From: Verrucomicrobiota bacterium
Lineage (GTDB): Bacteria > Verrucomicrobiota > Verrucomicrobiia > Opitutales > Opitutaceae
NCBI GenBank assembly: GCA_030916665.1
Contig: JAUPWC010000313.1
Coordinates: 1-5,917 of the forward strand
DNA length: 5,917 nucleotides
Direction: 5' to 3'
Part shown: positions 1-5,917 of the stretch, in pieces
Position numbering within the stretch: position 1 is the stretch's first letter
Layout of the letters: every line of letters starts with the position of its first letter
The notes under the pieces: model-generated
Seen by the model: the letters and a program-made list of their open reading frames with translations, nothing else
The model's database searches: none
What the model was told of the DNA's origin: nothing
Made by a program: the position numbers and the translations under genes

Positions 1-72
1 CGCCGTCCCCGGCAACGGGGACCAAGTGCCACCGGTCCAGGTGGCGAGCTTTTCTGCGGCGAACGATGGCAT
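1..72 (-). CDS. murF: MurF, UDP-MurNAc-tripeptide--D-Ala-D-Ala ligase, N-terminal fragment (runs off left edge)
   Basis: Only the first 24 codons are in the window, beginning at the ATG at 72 and reading out in frame through base 1. The visible peptide starts MPSFAAEKLATWTGG and continues with TWSPLPG. A short N-terminal stretch of the type 'AxxLAxWTGG' is the usual opening of MurF, where it leads into the UDP-MurNAc-binding domain. The start lies 10 nt downstream of the murE stop, and murF directly follows murE in most dcw clusters, so position and peptide agree. MurF is a cytoplasmic ATP-dependent ligase that adds D-Ala-D-Ala to UDP-MurNAc-tripeptide. No Shine-Dalgarno sequence precedes the ATG (ACTCCGCGCC), so translation may depend on coupling to murE. 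The ATP-binding and catalytic parts lie outside the window, so the call rests on 24 residues and gene order. Confidence 0.8.
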   Translation of the reverse strand, partial: MPSFAAEKLATWTGGTWSPLPGTA

Positions 73-82
73 GGCGCGGAGT

Positions 83-1671
<1,589 letters not shown>

Positions 1672-1675
<4 letters not shown>

Positions 1676-3525
1676 AGGGCACCTCCCTGCATCGCCATGA
1701 GGTTGCGGGTGAGAGGAGTCACGGGCTTGATGTCGAGATACTGGATGAGTTGTTCGGCCACGCGCTTGAAGGCGGGCGCGGCGACGGCGCGGCCGTAGTT
1801 GTGGCCGCCGGGGACCTGCGCGTCGTCCACGATCACGGAAAGGACGATCTCGGGGCGGCTGGCCGGGAAGAAGCCGACGAAGGAACCGACGTGGCGGTTG
1901 GTCACGTAGCGGCCGTCCACGATCTTCTGCGTCGTGCCGGTCTTGGCCGCGATTTCGAAGCCGGGGATGTCGAAGCCCTTGGCGGTGCCCTCGGGGCCGA
2001 CGACGCCGTGCAGCATCTGCGCGAGCGTGGCCGCGGTGCTGGGCTTGAGGACCTGCTGGACCTTCTCGGGATCGAAGGTGCGCACGACGTTGCCCTGGCC
2101 ATCGCGGATTTCCTGGAGAATCTGCGGACGCATGCGGGCGCCGCCGTTGGCCACCACGCTCATCGCCATGTGGATCTGCAGCGGCGTGGCCGCGACGGCG
2201 TGGCCCATGGGCATGCGGGTGATGGTCAGACCGTCCCAACGCTTGGGTTCTTCAAGGATGCCGCGCACCTCGCCGCCGAGCGGGAACTTCGTGGAGACGC
2301 CGAAGCCGAAACGCTGCGCGTATTCGTGGAAGCGGTCGCCGCCCATCAGCATCGCGAGCTGGGCCGCGCCGCGGTTGCTCGAGTGGCTCACGATCTCCGA
2401 CACGGTGAGCAGGCCGAAGGGATGGTCCTCCTTCGGCAGCTTGAGGTCGCGGCCGCGGTAGTTCGCGATGGGATTGCCGCAGTCAAACGAGGACGCCGGG
2501 GAGACGATGCCCTGGTCGAGCGCGGCGCCGGCGGCCACGATCTTGAAGGTCGAGCCCGGCTCGATCAGGTCGGTGACCGCATAGTTCCGCTGCGCCTCGA
2601 GCGGGGCCTTGTTGTATTGGTTCAGATCGAAACTCGGGGAATTTGCCATGCCGAGGATGCGGCCGGTGCGCGCCTCGCTGACGATGATGGTGGCGAAGTT
2701 GGGGCTGTAACTCTGGGTGATGGCGCGGAGTTCGTCCTCAATAATGTGCTGCACGACCGAGTCGATGGTCAGCACCACGTCGTGGCCGTCGCGGGCGGCG
2801 ACCTCGCGGGAGCGGAACTGCGCGAGTTCGCGGCGGGTGCCGTCCTTCTCCGACTCGATCCAGCCGTCCTCGCCCTTGAGGTAGAGGTCGAAGTGGCGCT
2901 CGACGCCGGTGACGGAGGTGCCCTCGCGGTTGAGGTAGCCGATGAGGTTGGCGGCGAGCGTGGAGCTGGGATAGACACGGCGATAAACGCGCTCGGCGGT
3001 GATGCCGCGGATGTTCAGGGCGGCGATCTTGTCGTAGGTCGGCTCGTCCATGCCCTCGCGGAGCTTGAACCAGCGGTCCTTGGTCTGGCCGTCGCGCTTT
3101 CCGTCGCGGACATCCTGCCCGGGGGCCACCGATCGCATGCGAGGCAAAAAGGCCGCGTCGATCTCCGCCGTGGTCACGCCGAGGATGGCGGCGAGCTGGG
3201 TGCGCTTGGCGCGCTCGTCGGCGGCCTTTTTGGCGCGGCGGACCTCGTTCTTGTCGGCTTCGAGGAATTCGACCACCGACCAGGGATCGACCGCGAGCGT
3301 GATCTCGGAACGGCTGGTCGCGAGGAGATTACCGCGCGCATCAAGGATGGCACCGCGGCGGGCCTGCTCGACCACGATCTGGCGGCGGGCCTTGTCCACG
3401 TAGCTGAGCAATTCGTCCCGGTCCAACACATGCAGGAACACCAGCCGCACGCCGACCGCCATGAAGCAGACCAGCACGCCGACGGCGAGCAGGGTGAGAC
3501 GGTTCGATGCGAAGCCCTTGGACAT
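1672..3525 (-). CDS. ftsI: FtsI, septal peptidoglycan D,D-transpeptidase (class B penicillin-binding protein)
   Basis: Inner-membrane class B PBP of 617 residues that cross-links septal peptidoglycan in the periplasm together with FtsW. Seen in order: short basic cytoplasmic N-terminus; one membrane segment about 9-31; the PBP dimerisation region from about 50, with RRGAILDARGNLLATS at 56-71; a charged, Lys/Arg/Glu-rich stretch at about 90-110; transpeptidase domain from about 247 to 590. All three penicillin-binding motifs are present: the active-site serine in STFK at 325-328, SSN at 382-384, and KTGT at 528-531. The protein ends about 25 residues after the catalytic domain and has no PASTA domains, unlike SpoVD or the PBP2x type. 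The ATG lies 9 nt after the ftsL-like stop with no Shine-Dalgarno sequence between, so reinitiation is likely; the 3' end overlaps the murE GTG start. PBP2/MrdA is less likely because the gene sits between ftsL and murE. Confidence 0.95.
1681..1687 (-). promoter_or_regulatory. Strong Shine-Dalgarno site inside the ftsI 3' end, for the murE GTG start
   Basis: On the minus strand GGGAGGT sits within the last codons of ftsI (encoding the Gly-Gly of its C-terminal GGAL) and ends 5 nt before the GTG at 1675. It is the clearest ribosome binding site in the window, and it supports murE starting in the GTGA overlap with the ftsI stop rather than at the ATG 105 nt further on. Because the site also encodes two glycines, part of the match could be chance. 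Confidence 0.55.
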
Positions 3526-3534
3526 GAAAATGGA

Positions 3535-3954
3535 TCAGCGCAGCGCGGCGGTCATGAACTGGAAGACGGGGGCGCGGTCGGCCGAAACCTCGAGCGAGGC
3601 GGCGCGGACGCTGAAGATCTCGCGGTTGCGCTTCGCGGCGAGGTTCAGCTCGGGCGAGACGTTCACGCGCTGCACTTGGATCTCCCGCGGCGTGACCAGG
3701 CCGAGGCGCATCGTCTGGTTCTGGCGGAGGAGTGCATCGGGATTGGTGGCGGTGGCCACCTCGGCGTTGACCTCGTCGAGGCGGCGCTCGATGTCGGCGA
3801 TCCTCACATGGATGGCGCGGCTCTCGTTGGCGGCTTGGGAAATGCCCTGGCGCATCCAGACGGCGCCTAGGCCGAGGGTGCCGGAGAACAGCAGCAGGAC
3901 GAGAGTCAGGAGGATGGCGCGGTTGACGAGGGCGTTGGTCGGAGGGGGCTTCAT
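3535..3954 (-). CDS. ftsL: FtsL-type cell division protein (bitopic, coiled coil), by position and topology
   Basis: The 139-residue product has a short N-terminal tail with basic character, one hydrophobic membrane segment at about 13-34 (rich in Leu, then FSGTLGLGAVW), and then a charged helical region at about 38-72 (ANESRAIHVRIADIERRLDE and onward) with the heptad look of a coiled coil. That is the layout of FtsL, which joins FtsB and FtsQ in the periplasm and activates FtsWI. The gene lies between rsmH and ftsI, the standard place of ftsL, 14 nt after the rsmH stop and 9 nt before ftsI. No catalytic motif is seen. After the coiled coil there is a tail of about 65 residues (to FQFMTAALR), which makes the protein longer than many FtsL proteins. 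FtsL is poorly conserved, so the name rests on topology and gene order and not on sequence motifs. No Shine-Dalgarno sequence precedes the ATG. Confidence 0.75.
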   Translation of the reverse strand: MKPPPTNALVNRAILLTLVLLLFSGTLGLGAVWMRQGISQAANESRAIHVRIADIERRLDEVNAEVATATNPDALLRQNQTMRLGLVTPREIQVQRVNVSPELNLAAKRNREIFSVRAASLEVSADRAPVFQFMTAALR

Positions 3955-3968
3955 GCGCGGAGCGGGGG

Positions 3969-4919
3969 TCAGAGTTTGCGGAGGACGCGGAGCTTGGCGG
4001 AGCGGCTGCGCGGATTGGCGGCGATCTCGGCCGCGGAAGGGATGACGGGCTTGCGGGTGAGCGGATCGGCGTGCTTGGCGCGGAGCTGCTGCGGCGTGGA
4101 ATCGTTCTCGTCCACGGGCAGGCCGCAGACCTGGCGGAAGAATCGCTTCACGGGGCGGTCTTCGAGCGAGTGGAAGCTGATCACCGCGAGCACGCCGCCG
4201 GGAGCGAGCTTGGCAAAGGCCGCCGGCAGGCTGCGCTCGATGGCGCCGATCTCGTCGTTCACCGCGATGCGGATGCCCTGGAAGGAACGCGTCGCGGGGT
4301 GGATGCGGGATTCGCGCTTGGCGTAGGCCGGGATGGCGTCGGCGATGAGCGCGGCGAGCGACGCGGTGCGGGCGAGCTGGCCCGAGCCGCGGGCAGCCTC
4401 AATGGCCGAGACGACCTTGCGCCAGTTGTCTTCCTCGCCGTAGTCGCGGATGGCGCGGACGAGCGCCTCGTGACTGGCGGTTTCCAGCCAGCGGGCGGCG
4501 GACTGGCCGGCGCGCGGGTCCATGCGCATGTCGGCCTCGGCATCGTGCCGGAAGGCGAAACCGCGGTCGGCCTCGTCGAGCTGGAACGAGGAAACACCGA
4601 GGTCGAAGAGGATGCCGTCGAAGCCCGTGTCGGCCAGCGAAGCCAGGTCGCCGAAGTTCAGGTCCACAAACCGGAAGGTCGCGGGAAACTCCGCCGCGGT
4701 GCGCGCGGCGCGCGGGGCGGCGGCGGGATCGCGGTCGAGCGAGGTCACGCGGGCACCGGCAGCGAGCAGGGCGCCGGTGTGGCCGCCCCCGCCGAAGGTG
4801 CAGTCGAGGATCTGCCGGCCCGCCTGCGGCGCGAGGTATTCGAGGACCTCGTGCAGCATGACAGGAAGGTGCCCCGGGGTCATGGTGCGCGGCTGAATCT
4901 CAATGACGGATGCGGGCAT
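3969..4919 (-). CDS. rsmH: RsmH, 16S rRNA (cytosine(1402)-N(4))-methyltransferase
   Basis: Cytoplasmic SAM-dependent methyltransferase (MraW) of 316 residues that N4-methylates C1402 in the decoding centre of 16S rRNA. Seen: [14 protein letters not shown] at 16-29; glycine-rich SAM site [11 protein letters not shown] at 39-49; acidic SAM-ribose motif LDRDP at 61-65; [15 protein letters not shown] at 101-115 followed by RGFAFR and [23 protein letters not shown] at 207-223; [15 protein letters not shown] at 247-261; a basic C-terminal [15 protein letters not shown] at 302-316. These cover the family from end to end and the length is normal, so the enzyme looks intact. The ATG at 4919 has GGAAG 7 nt upstream (4927-4931). 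A second ATG at 4883-4885 ([10 protein letters not shown]) is closer to the usual N-terminus but has no ribosome binding site. The start overlaps the end of the candidate small ORF by 20 nt; the stop is 14 nt before ftsL. Confidence 0.97.
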   Translation of the reverse strand: MPASVIEIQPRTMTPGHLPVMLHEVLEYLAPQAGRQILDCTFGGGGHTGALLAAGARVTSLDRDPAAAPRAARTAAEFPATFRFVDLNFGDLASLADTGFDGILFDLGVSSFQLDEADRGFAFRHDAEADMRMDPRAGQSAARWLETASHEALVRAIRDYGEEDNWRKVVSAIEAARGSGQLARTASLAALIADAIPAYAKRESRIHPATRSFQGIRIAVNDEIGAIERSLPAAFAKLAPGGVLAVISFHSLEDRPVKRFFRQVCGLPVDENDSTPQQLRAKHADPLTRKPVIPSAAEIAANPRSRSAKLRVLRKL

Positions 4920-5043
4920 GGGGCTTCTTCCAGGGCAGAACGATCGAGATCGGTTCGCGCAGGAGTGACCGCCGGTGCGCGCAGAACACCGTCGAAAGTT
5001 TCGGGAGGGGCTGGGACTTGATCAGGGGCGTCAGAATCTTCAT
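4900..5043 (-). CDS. Candidate small basic protein of 47 residues between mraZ and rsmH (unknown)
   Basis: An ATG at 5043, 8 nt after the mraZ stop, opens a 47-codon frame that ends inside rsmH, overlapping its start by 20 nt in another frame. The peptide begins [20 protein letters not shown] and ends [10 protein letters not shown]. It is basic (about ten Lys/Arg plus several His) with one Cys, and I see no clear membrane segment or known domain. Counting the 46 codons after the ATG, GC is about 59%, 46% and 80% at positions 1, 2 and 3. This is the coding pattern of a GC-rich genome and is not expected of plain spacer. The frame fills a gap that would otherwise be the only long one in the operon, and its end reaching into rsmH would allow coupling. 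Against it: no Shine-Dalgarno sequence, short length, and no family recognised. It could be a leader peptide for rsmH, a lineage-specific small protein, or chance. Confidence 0.4.
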   Translation of the reverse strand: MKILTPLIKSQPLPKLSTVFCAHRRSLLREPISIVLPWKKPHARIRH

Positions 5044-5051
5044 GGAAAATT

Positions 5052-5504
5052 TTAGAGGCCGATGCGGCGCATCATGTCGCCGAAGTTTTCGCCCGCCGTG
5101 CTGCGCTGCATCTCGGTCCAGCGGGACGGACTGAGGATGTTGAAAGTGTCGCCCATGCCGGTGAGCACCGCGTCCTTCGCGATGCTGGCATGTTTCAGGA
5201 GATCGGCGCTCACGCCGAAGCGGCCCTGCTTGTCGAAGGTGAACGTGAGCGCCTCCGAGAAGATCTTGGCCTTCACCGCCTGCGCGTCGCGGTCGGAGAT
5301 CTTCATCTCGGAGACCTGCGCGAGGAGCTTCTGCACGCGCGCCGGCGGGAGCACGGCGATGTAGCCGTCGGGGTGCGGCATCGCGAGAAACTGCTCGGTG
5401 TCGGAGTGCGTCCAGCGCCAAGCCGACGGAATCGTGAGACGATTCTTGTCGTCGAGAGCGTGCTCAAAACGCCCCGAATAGATGCTTGTGCCGGTTGACG
5501 CCAT
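5052..5504 (-). CDS. mraZ: MraZ, transcriptional regulator of the dcw cluster
   Basis: MraZ is a DNA-binding protein of the AbrB-like double-repeat fold that forms ring oligomers and usually represses its own dcw operon. This 150-residue product has both repeats: YSGRFEHALDDKNRLTIP at 9-26 and LTFTFDKQGRFGVSADLL at 86-103, the latter followed by an IAKDAVLTGMGDTFNI strand-rich segment and the conserved W near SPSRW. Each repeat normally carries D-x-K/Q-G-R. Here the first reads DDKNR, with Asn (residue 21) in place of Gly, and in the second the proline usual after GRI/F is Ser99. Length is normal and the gene is first in the cluster, as expected. The ATG at 5504 is the only reasonable start; the bases before it (GGACTCCTTCC) hold no proper ribosome binding site. 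A repeat array resembling a MraZ operator lies 25-60 nt upstream. Confidence 0.94.
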   Translation of the reverse strand: MASTGTSIYSGRFEHALDDKNRLTIPSAWRWTHSDTEQFLAMPHPDGYIAVLPPARVQKLLAQVSEMKISDRDAQAVKAKIFSEALTFTFDKQGRFGVSADLLKHASIAKDAVLTGMGDTFNILSPSRWTEMQRSTAGENFGDMMRRIGL

Positions 5505-5528
5505 GGAAGGAGTCCGGGTGCCCTAGCT

Positions 5529-5564
5529 CCCCAGAACGCCCCATTTCTCACCATTTTCCTCCCA
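5529..5564 (-). promoter_or_regulatory. Putative MraZ operator (MraZ box repeats)
   Basis: Read on the minus strand towards mraZ: TGGGA (5560-5564), TGGTG (5549-5553), TGGGG (5539-5543) and TGGGG (5529-5533). The last three start at exact 10-nt steps with 5-nt spacers, and the first is 11 nt away. MraZ of E. coli is known to bind TGGGN direct repeats separated by 5 nt upstream of its own gene. The array ends 25 nt before the mraZ ATG and lies just downstream of a possible promoter, so a bound MraZ ring would sit over the start of transcription. The repeats are seen directly; the role is inferred from the match to the known site and from position. Confidence 0.7.
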
Positions 5565-5567
5565 ACA

Positions 5568-5597
5568 ATCAAGTAAAAACCCGGCCTGAATCGTCAA
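5568..5597 (-). promoter_or_regulatory. Possible sigma-70-type promoter for the dcw operon
   Basis: On the minus strand a good -35-like TTGACG lies at 5592-5597. The only candidate -10 sequences at proper spacing are poor: TACTTG after 16 nt or CTTGAT after 18 nt. Initiation here would fall in or near the MraZ repeat array. The position is sensible, but the weak -10 keeps this uncertain; the real promoter may lie further upstream in the AT-richer stretch around 5660-5700. Confidence 0.3.
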
Positions 5598-5613
5598 AAC
5601 TTGTTCACAAATT
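5598..5613. repeat. Imperfect 16-bp palindrome in the mraZ upstream region
   Basis: AACTTGT-TC-ACAAATT: the two 7-bp arms pair at six of seven positions. It directly abuts the putative -35 box of the mraZ promoter, where a repressor or activator might bind. No known operator is recognised. Confidence 0.4.
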
Positions 5614-5647
5614 GGGCACTTGCGCGGCTGCGCCAGAACTCGCCCAA
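5612..5647. repeat. Nested inverted repeat TTGGGC...GCCCAA with inner GCGC arms
   Basis: TTGGGC at 5612-5617 pairs with GCCCAA at 5642-5647, and inside the 24-nt loop GCGC at 5622-5625 faces GCGC at 5630-5633 across GGCT. It is not followed by a T run on either strand, so a terminator is unlikely. Short arms like these also arise by chance in GC-rich DNA. Confidence 0.3.
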
Positions 5648-5666
5648 AACTCGTTGCTTCGAGTTT
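5647..5666. repeat. Perfect 7-bp stem-loop, AAACTCG-TTGCTT-CGAGTTT
   Basis: The arms at 5647-5653 and 5660-5666 pair perfectly around a 6-nt loop. A further direct copy of AACTCG lies at 5637-5642. The stem is AT-rich at its base and has at most TTTT after it on the minus strand, so it is a poor terminator. It sits between the divergent mraZ and antitoxin genes and could be an operator half-site pair. Confidence 0.4.
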
Positions 5667-5668
5667 GA

Positions 5669-5682
5669 AATATCAGGATATT
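5669..5682. repeat. Perfect palindrome AATATC-AG-GATATT, possible operator of the antitoxin gene
   Basis: Two 6-bp arms pair exactly around a 2-bp centre, just after a TTGAAA sequence (5665-5670) that could act as a plus-strand -35 box. It is about 80 nt upstream of the Phd/YefM-type antitoxin start. Antitoxins of this family bind short palindromes in their own promoters, so this is a candidate site; nothing else links it to the gene. Confidence 0.35.
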
Positions 5683-5763
5683 GAGTAACTGAGCAACCCC
5701 ACCCTGTCGCCGTTCCCGATCCCGGCGTTGAACTGAAACGCAGCGGGCCGCAATTTACCGTCC

Positions 5764-5917
5764 ATGAGAAGCATCTCGATCACGGAGCTTCATGCCGAGA
5801 CCGGAAGCTGGGTGCGCGCGGCCAAACATGAGACCATCGTCATCACCCGCCGTGGTGAGAAAGTGGCGGAACTGATTCCTCTCCCCGACGCGCTGCGCCC
5901 TCAAGCCAAGCTGAACG
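5764..5917 (+). CDS. Phd/YefM-family antitoxin, N-terminal part (runs off right edge)
   Basis: Fifty-one codons are visible from the ATG at 5764, cut by the end of the window. The peptide opens MRSISITELHAETGSWVRAA, then has TIVITRRGEKVAELIPLP. This is the PhdYeFM antitoxin fold signature: an N-terminal Ser-x-x-Glu-Leu helix, a middle helix, and 'hxITRrGcxVAcLhPL' forming the strand pair of the DNA-binding domain. Such proteins bind DNA at their own promoter through the N-terminal domain and neutralise a toxin through the C-terminal tail, which is not in view. An in-frame TGA at 5734-5736 with no ATG, GTG or TTG between fixes the start at 5764. No Shine-Dalgarno sequence is evident. The partner toxin (for example a RelE/YoeB, Doc or PIN-domain protein) would be expected just beyond the right edge; it cannot be named from here. 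The gene diverges from mraZ and is not part of the dcw operon. Confidence 0.8.
   Translation, partial: MRSISITELHAETGSWVRAAKHETIVITRRGEKVAELIPLPDALRPQAKLN

Noticed and set aside
1676..2239. Upstream extension of the murE frame into ftsI, up to an ATG at 2239
   Set aside because: This part lies wholly inside the ftsI coding region, and its Arg/Pro/His-rich translation is that of an out-of-frame shadow.
1750..3870. A 706-codon open frame on the plus strand, antisense to ftsI and part of ftsL
   Set aside because: The opposite strand encodes FtsI with all three catalytic motifs. Long antisense frames are common at this GC content, and this one is low-complexity and crosses a gene boundary.
4071..5021. 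A 316-codon plus-strand frame antisense to rsmH
   Set aside because: Shadow of rsmH, which carries its full set of family motifs; no domain is seen in the antisense product.
5612..5666. Stem-loops read as a rho-independent terminator
   Set aside because: No proper T run follows on either strand, and no gene ends nearby, since both flanking genes start here and point away from each other.
5486..5668. A 60-codon plus-strand frame across the mraZ start and upstream region
   Set aside because: It has no domain, spans the MraZ repeats and the mraZ start, and shows no sign of coding composition.

Overview
The window holds the front part of a division and cell wall (dcw) cluster, all on the minus strand and so read from right to left. 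The order is mraZ, a possible small unknown gene, rsmH, an ftsL-type gene, ftsI (class B penicillin-binding protein), murE, and the first 24 codons of murF, which runs off the left edge. At the right edge, on the plus strand and divergent from mraZ, lies the start of a Phd/YefM-type antitoxin gene that is cut by the window end. DNA is GC-rich with strong third-position GC bias. No RNA genes, insertion sequences, CRISPR arrays or clear terminators were seen.

The organism is a GC-rich bacterium that makes peptidoglycan. MurE carries the DNPR motif of meso-diaminopimelate-adding enzymes, which points to a Gram-negative-type wall. The FtsI has no PASTA domains, the FtsL-type protein is divergent, and most starts lack a Shine-Dalgarno sequence. 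Together these would fit a Verrucomicrobiota member such as an Opitutaceae relative, but that placement is a tentative impression, not something the sequence proves.

Layout: 1-72 murF start; 83-1675 murE; 1672-3525 ftsI; 3535-3954 ftsL-like; 3969-4919 rsmH; 4900-5043 candidate 47-residue protein; 5052-5504 mraZ; 5505-5763 divergent intergenic region; 5764-5917 antitoxin start. Genes in the cluster are separated by 14 nt or less or overlap, apart from the 132 nt between mraZ and rsmH, most of which the small ORF fills. This suggests one transcript starting upstream of mraZ.

How the genes work together: MraZ is the cluster's own regulator. A run of TGG(T/G)G repeats at exact 10-nt steps, about 25 nt upstream of its start codon, looks like its operator. 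RsmH methylates 16S rRNA. The FtsL-type protein and FtsI are divisome parts that build septal peptidoglycan. MurE and MurF add the third amino acid and the D-Ala-D-Ala dipeptide to the UDP-MurNAc precursor. This is mostly a conserved housekeeping region. The points worth a second look are the MraZ box array, the small ORF between mraZ and rsmH, the coupled GTG start of murE, and the repeat-rich divergent intergenic region.
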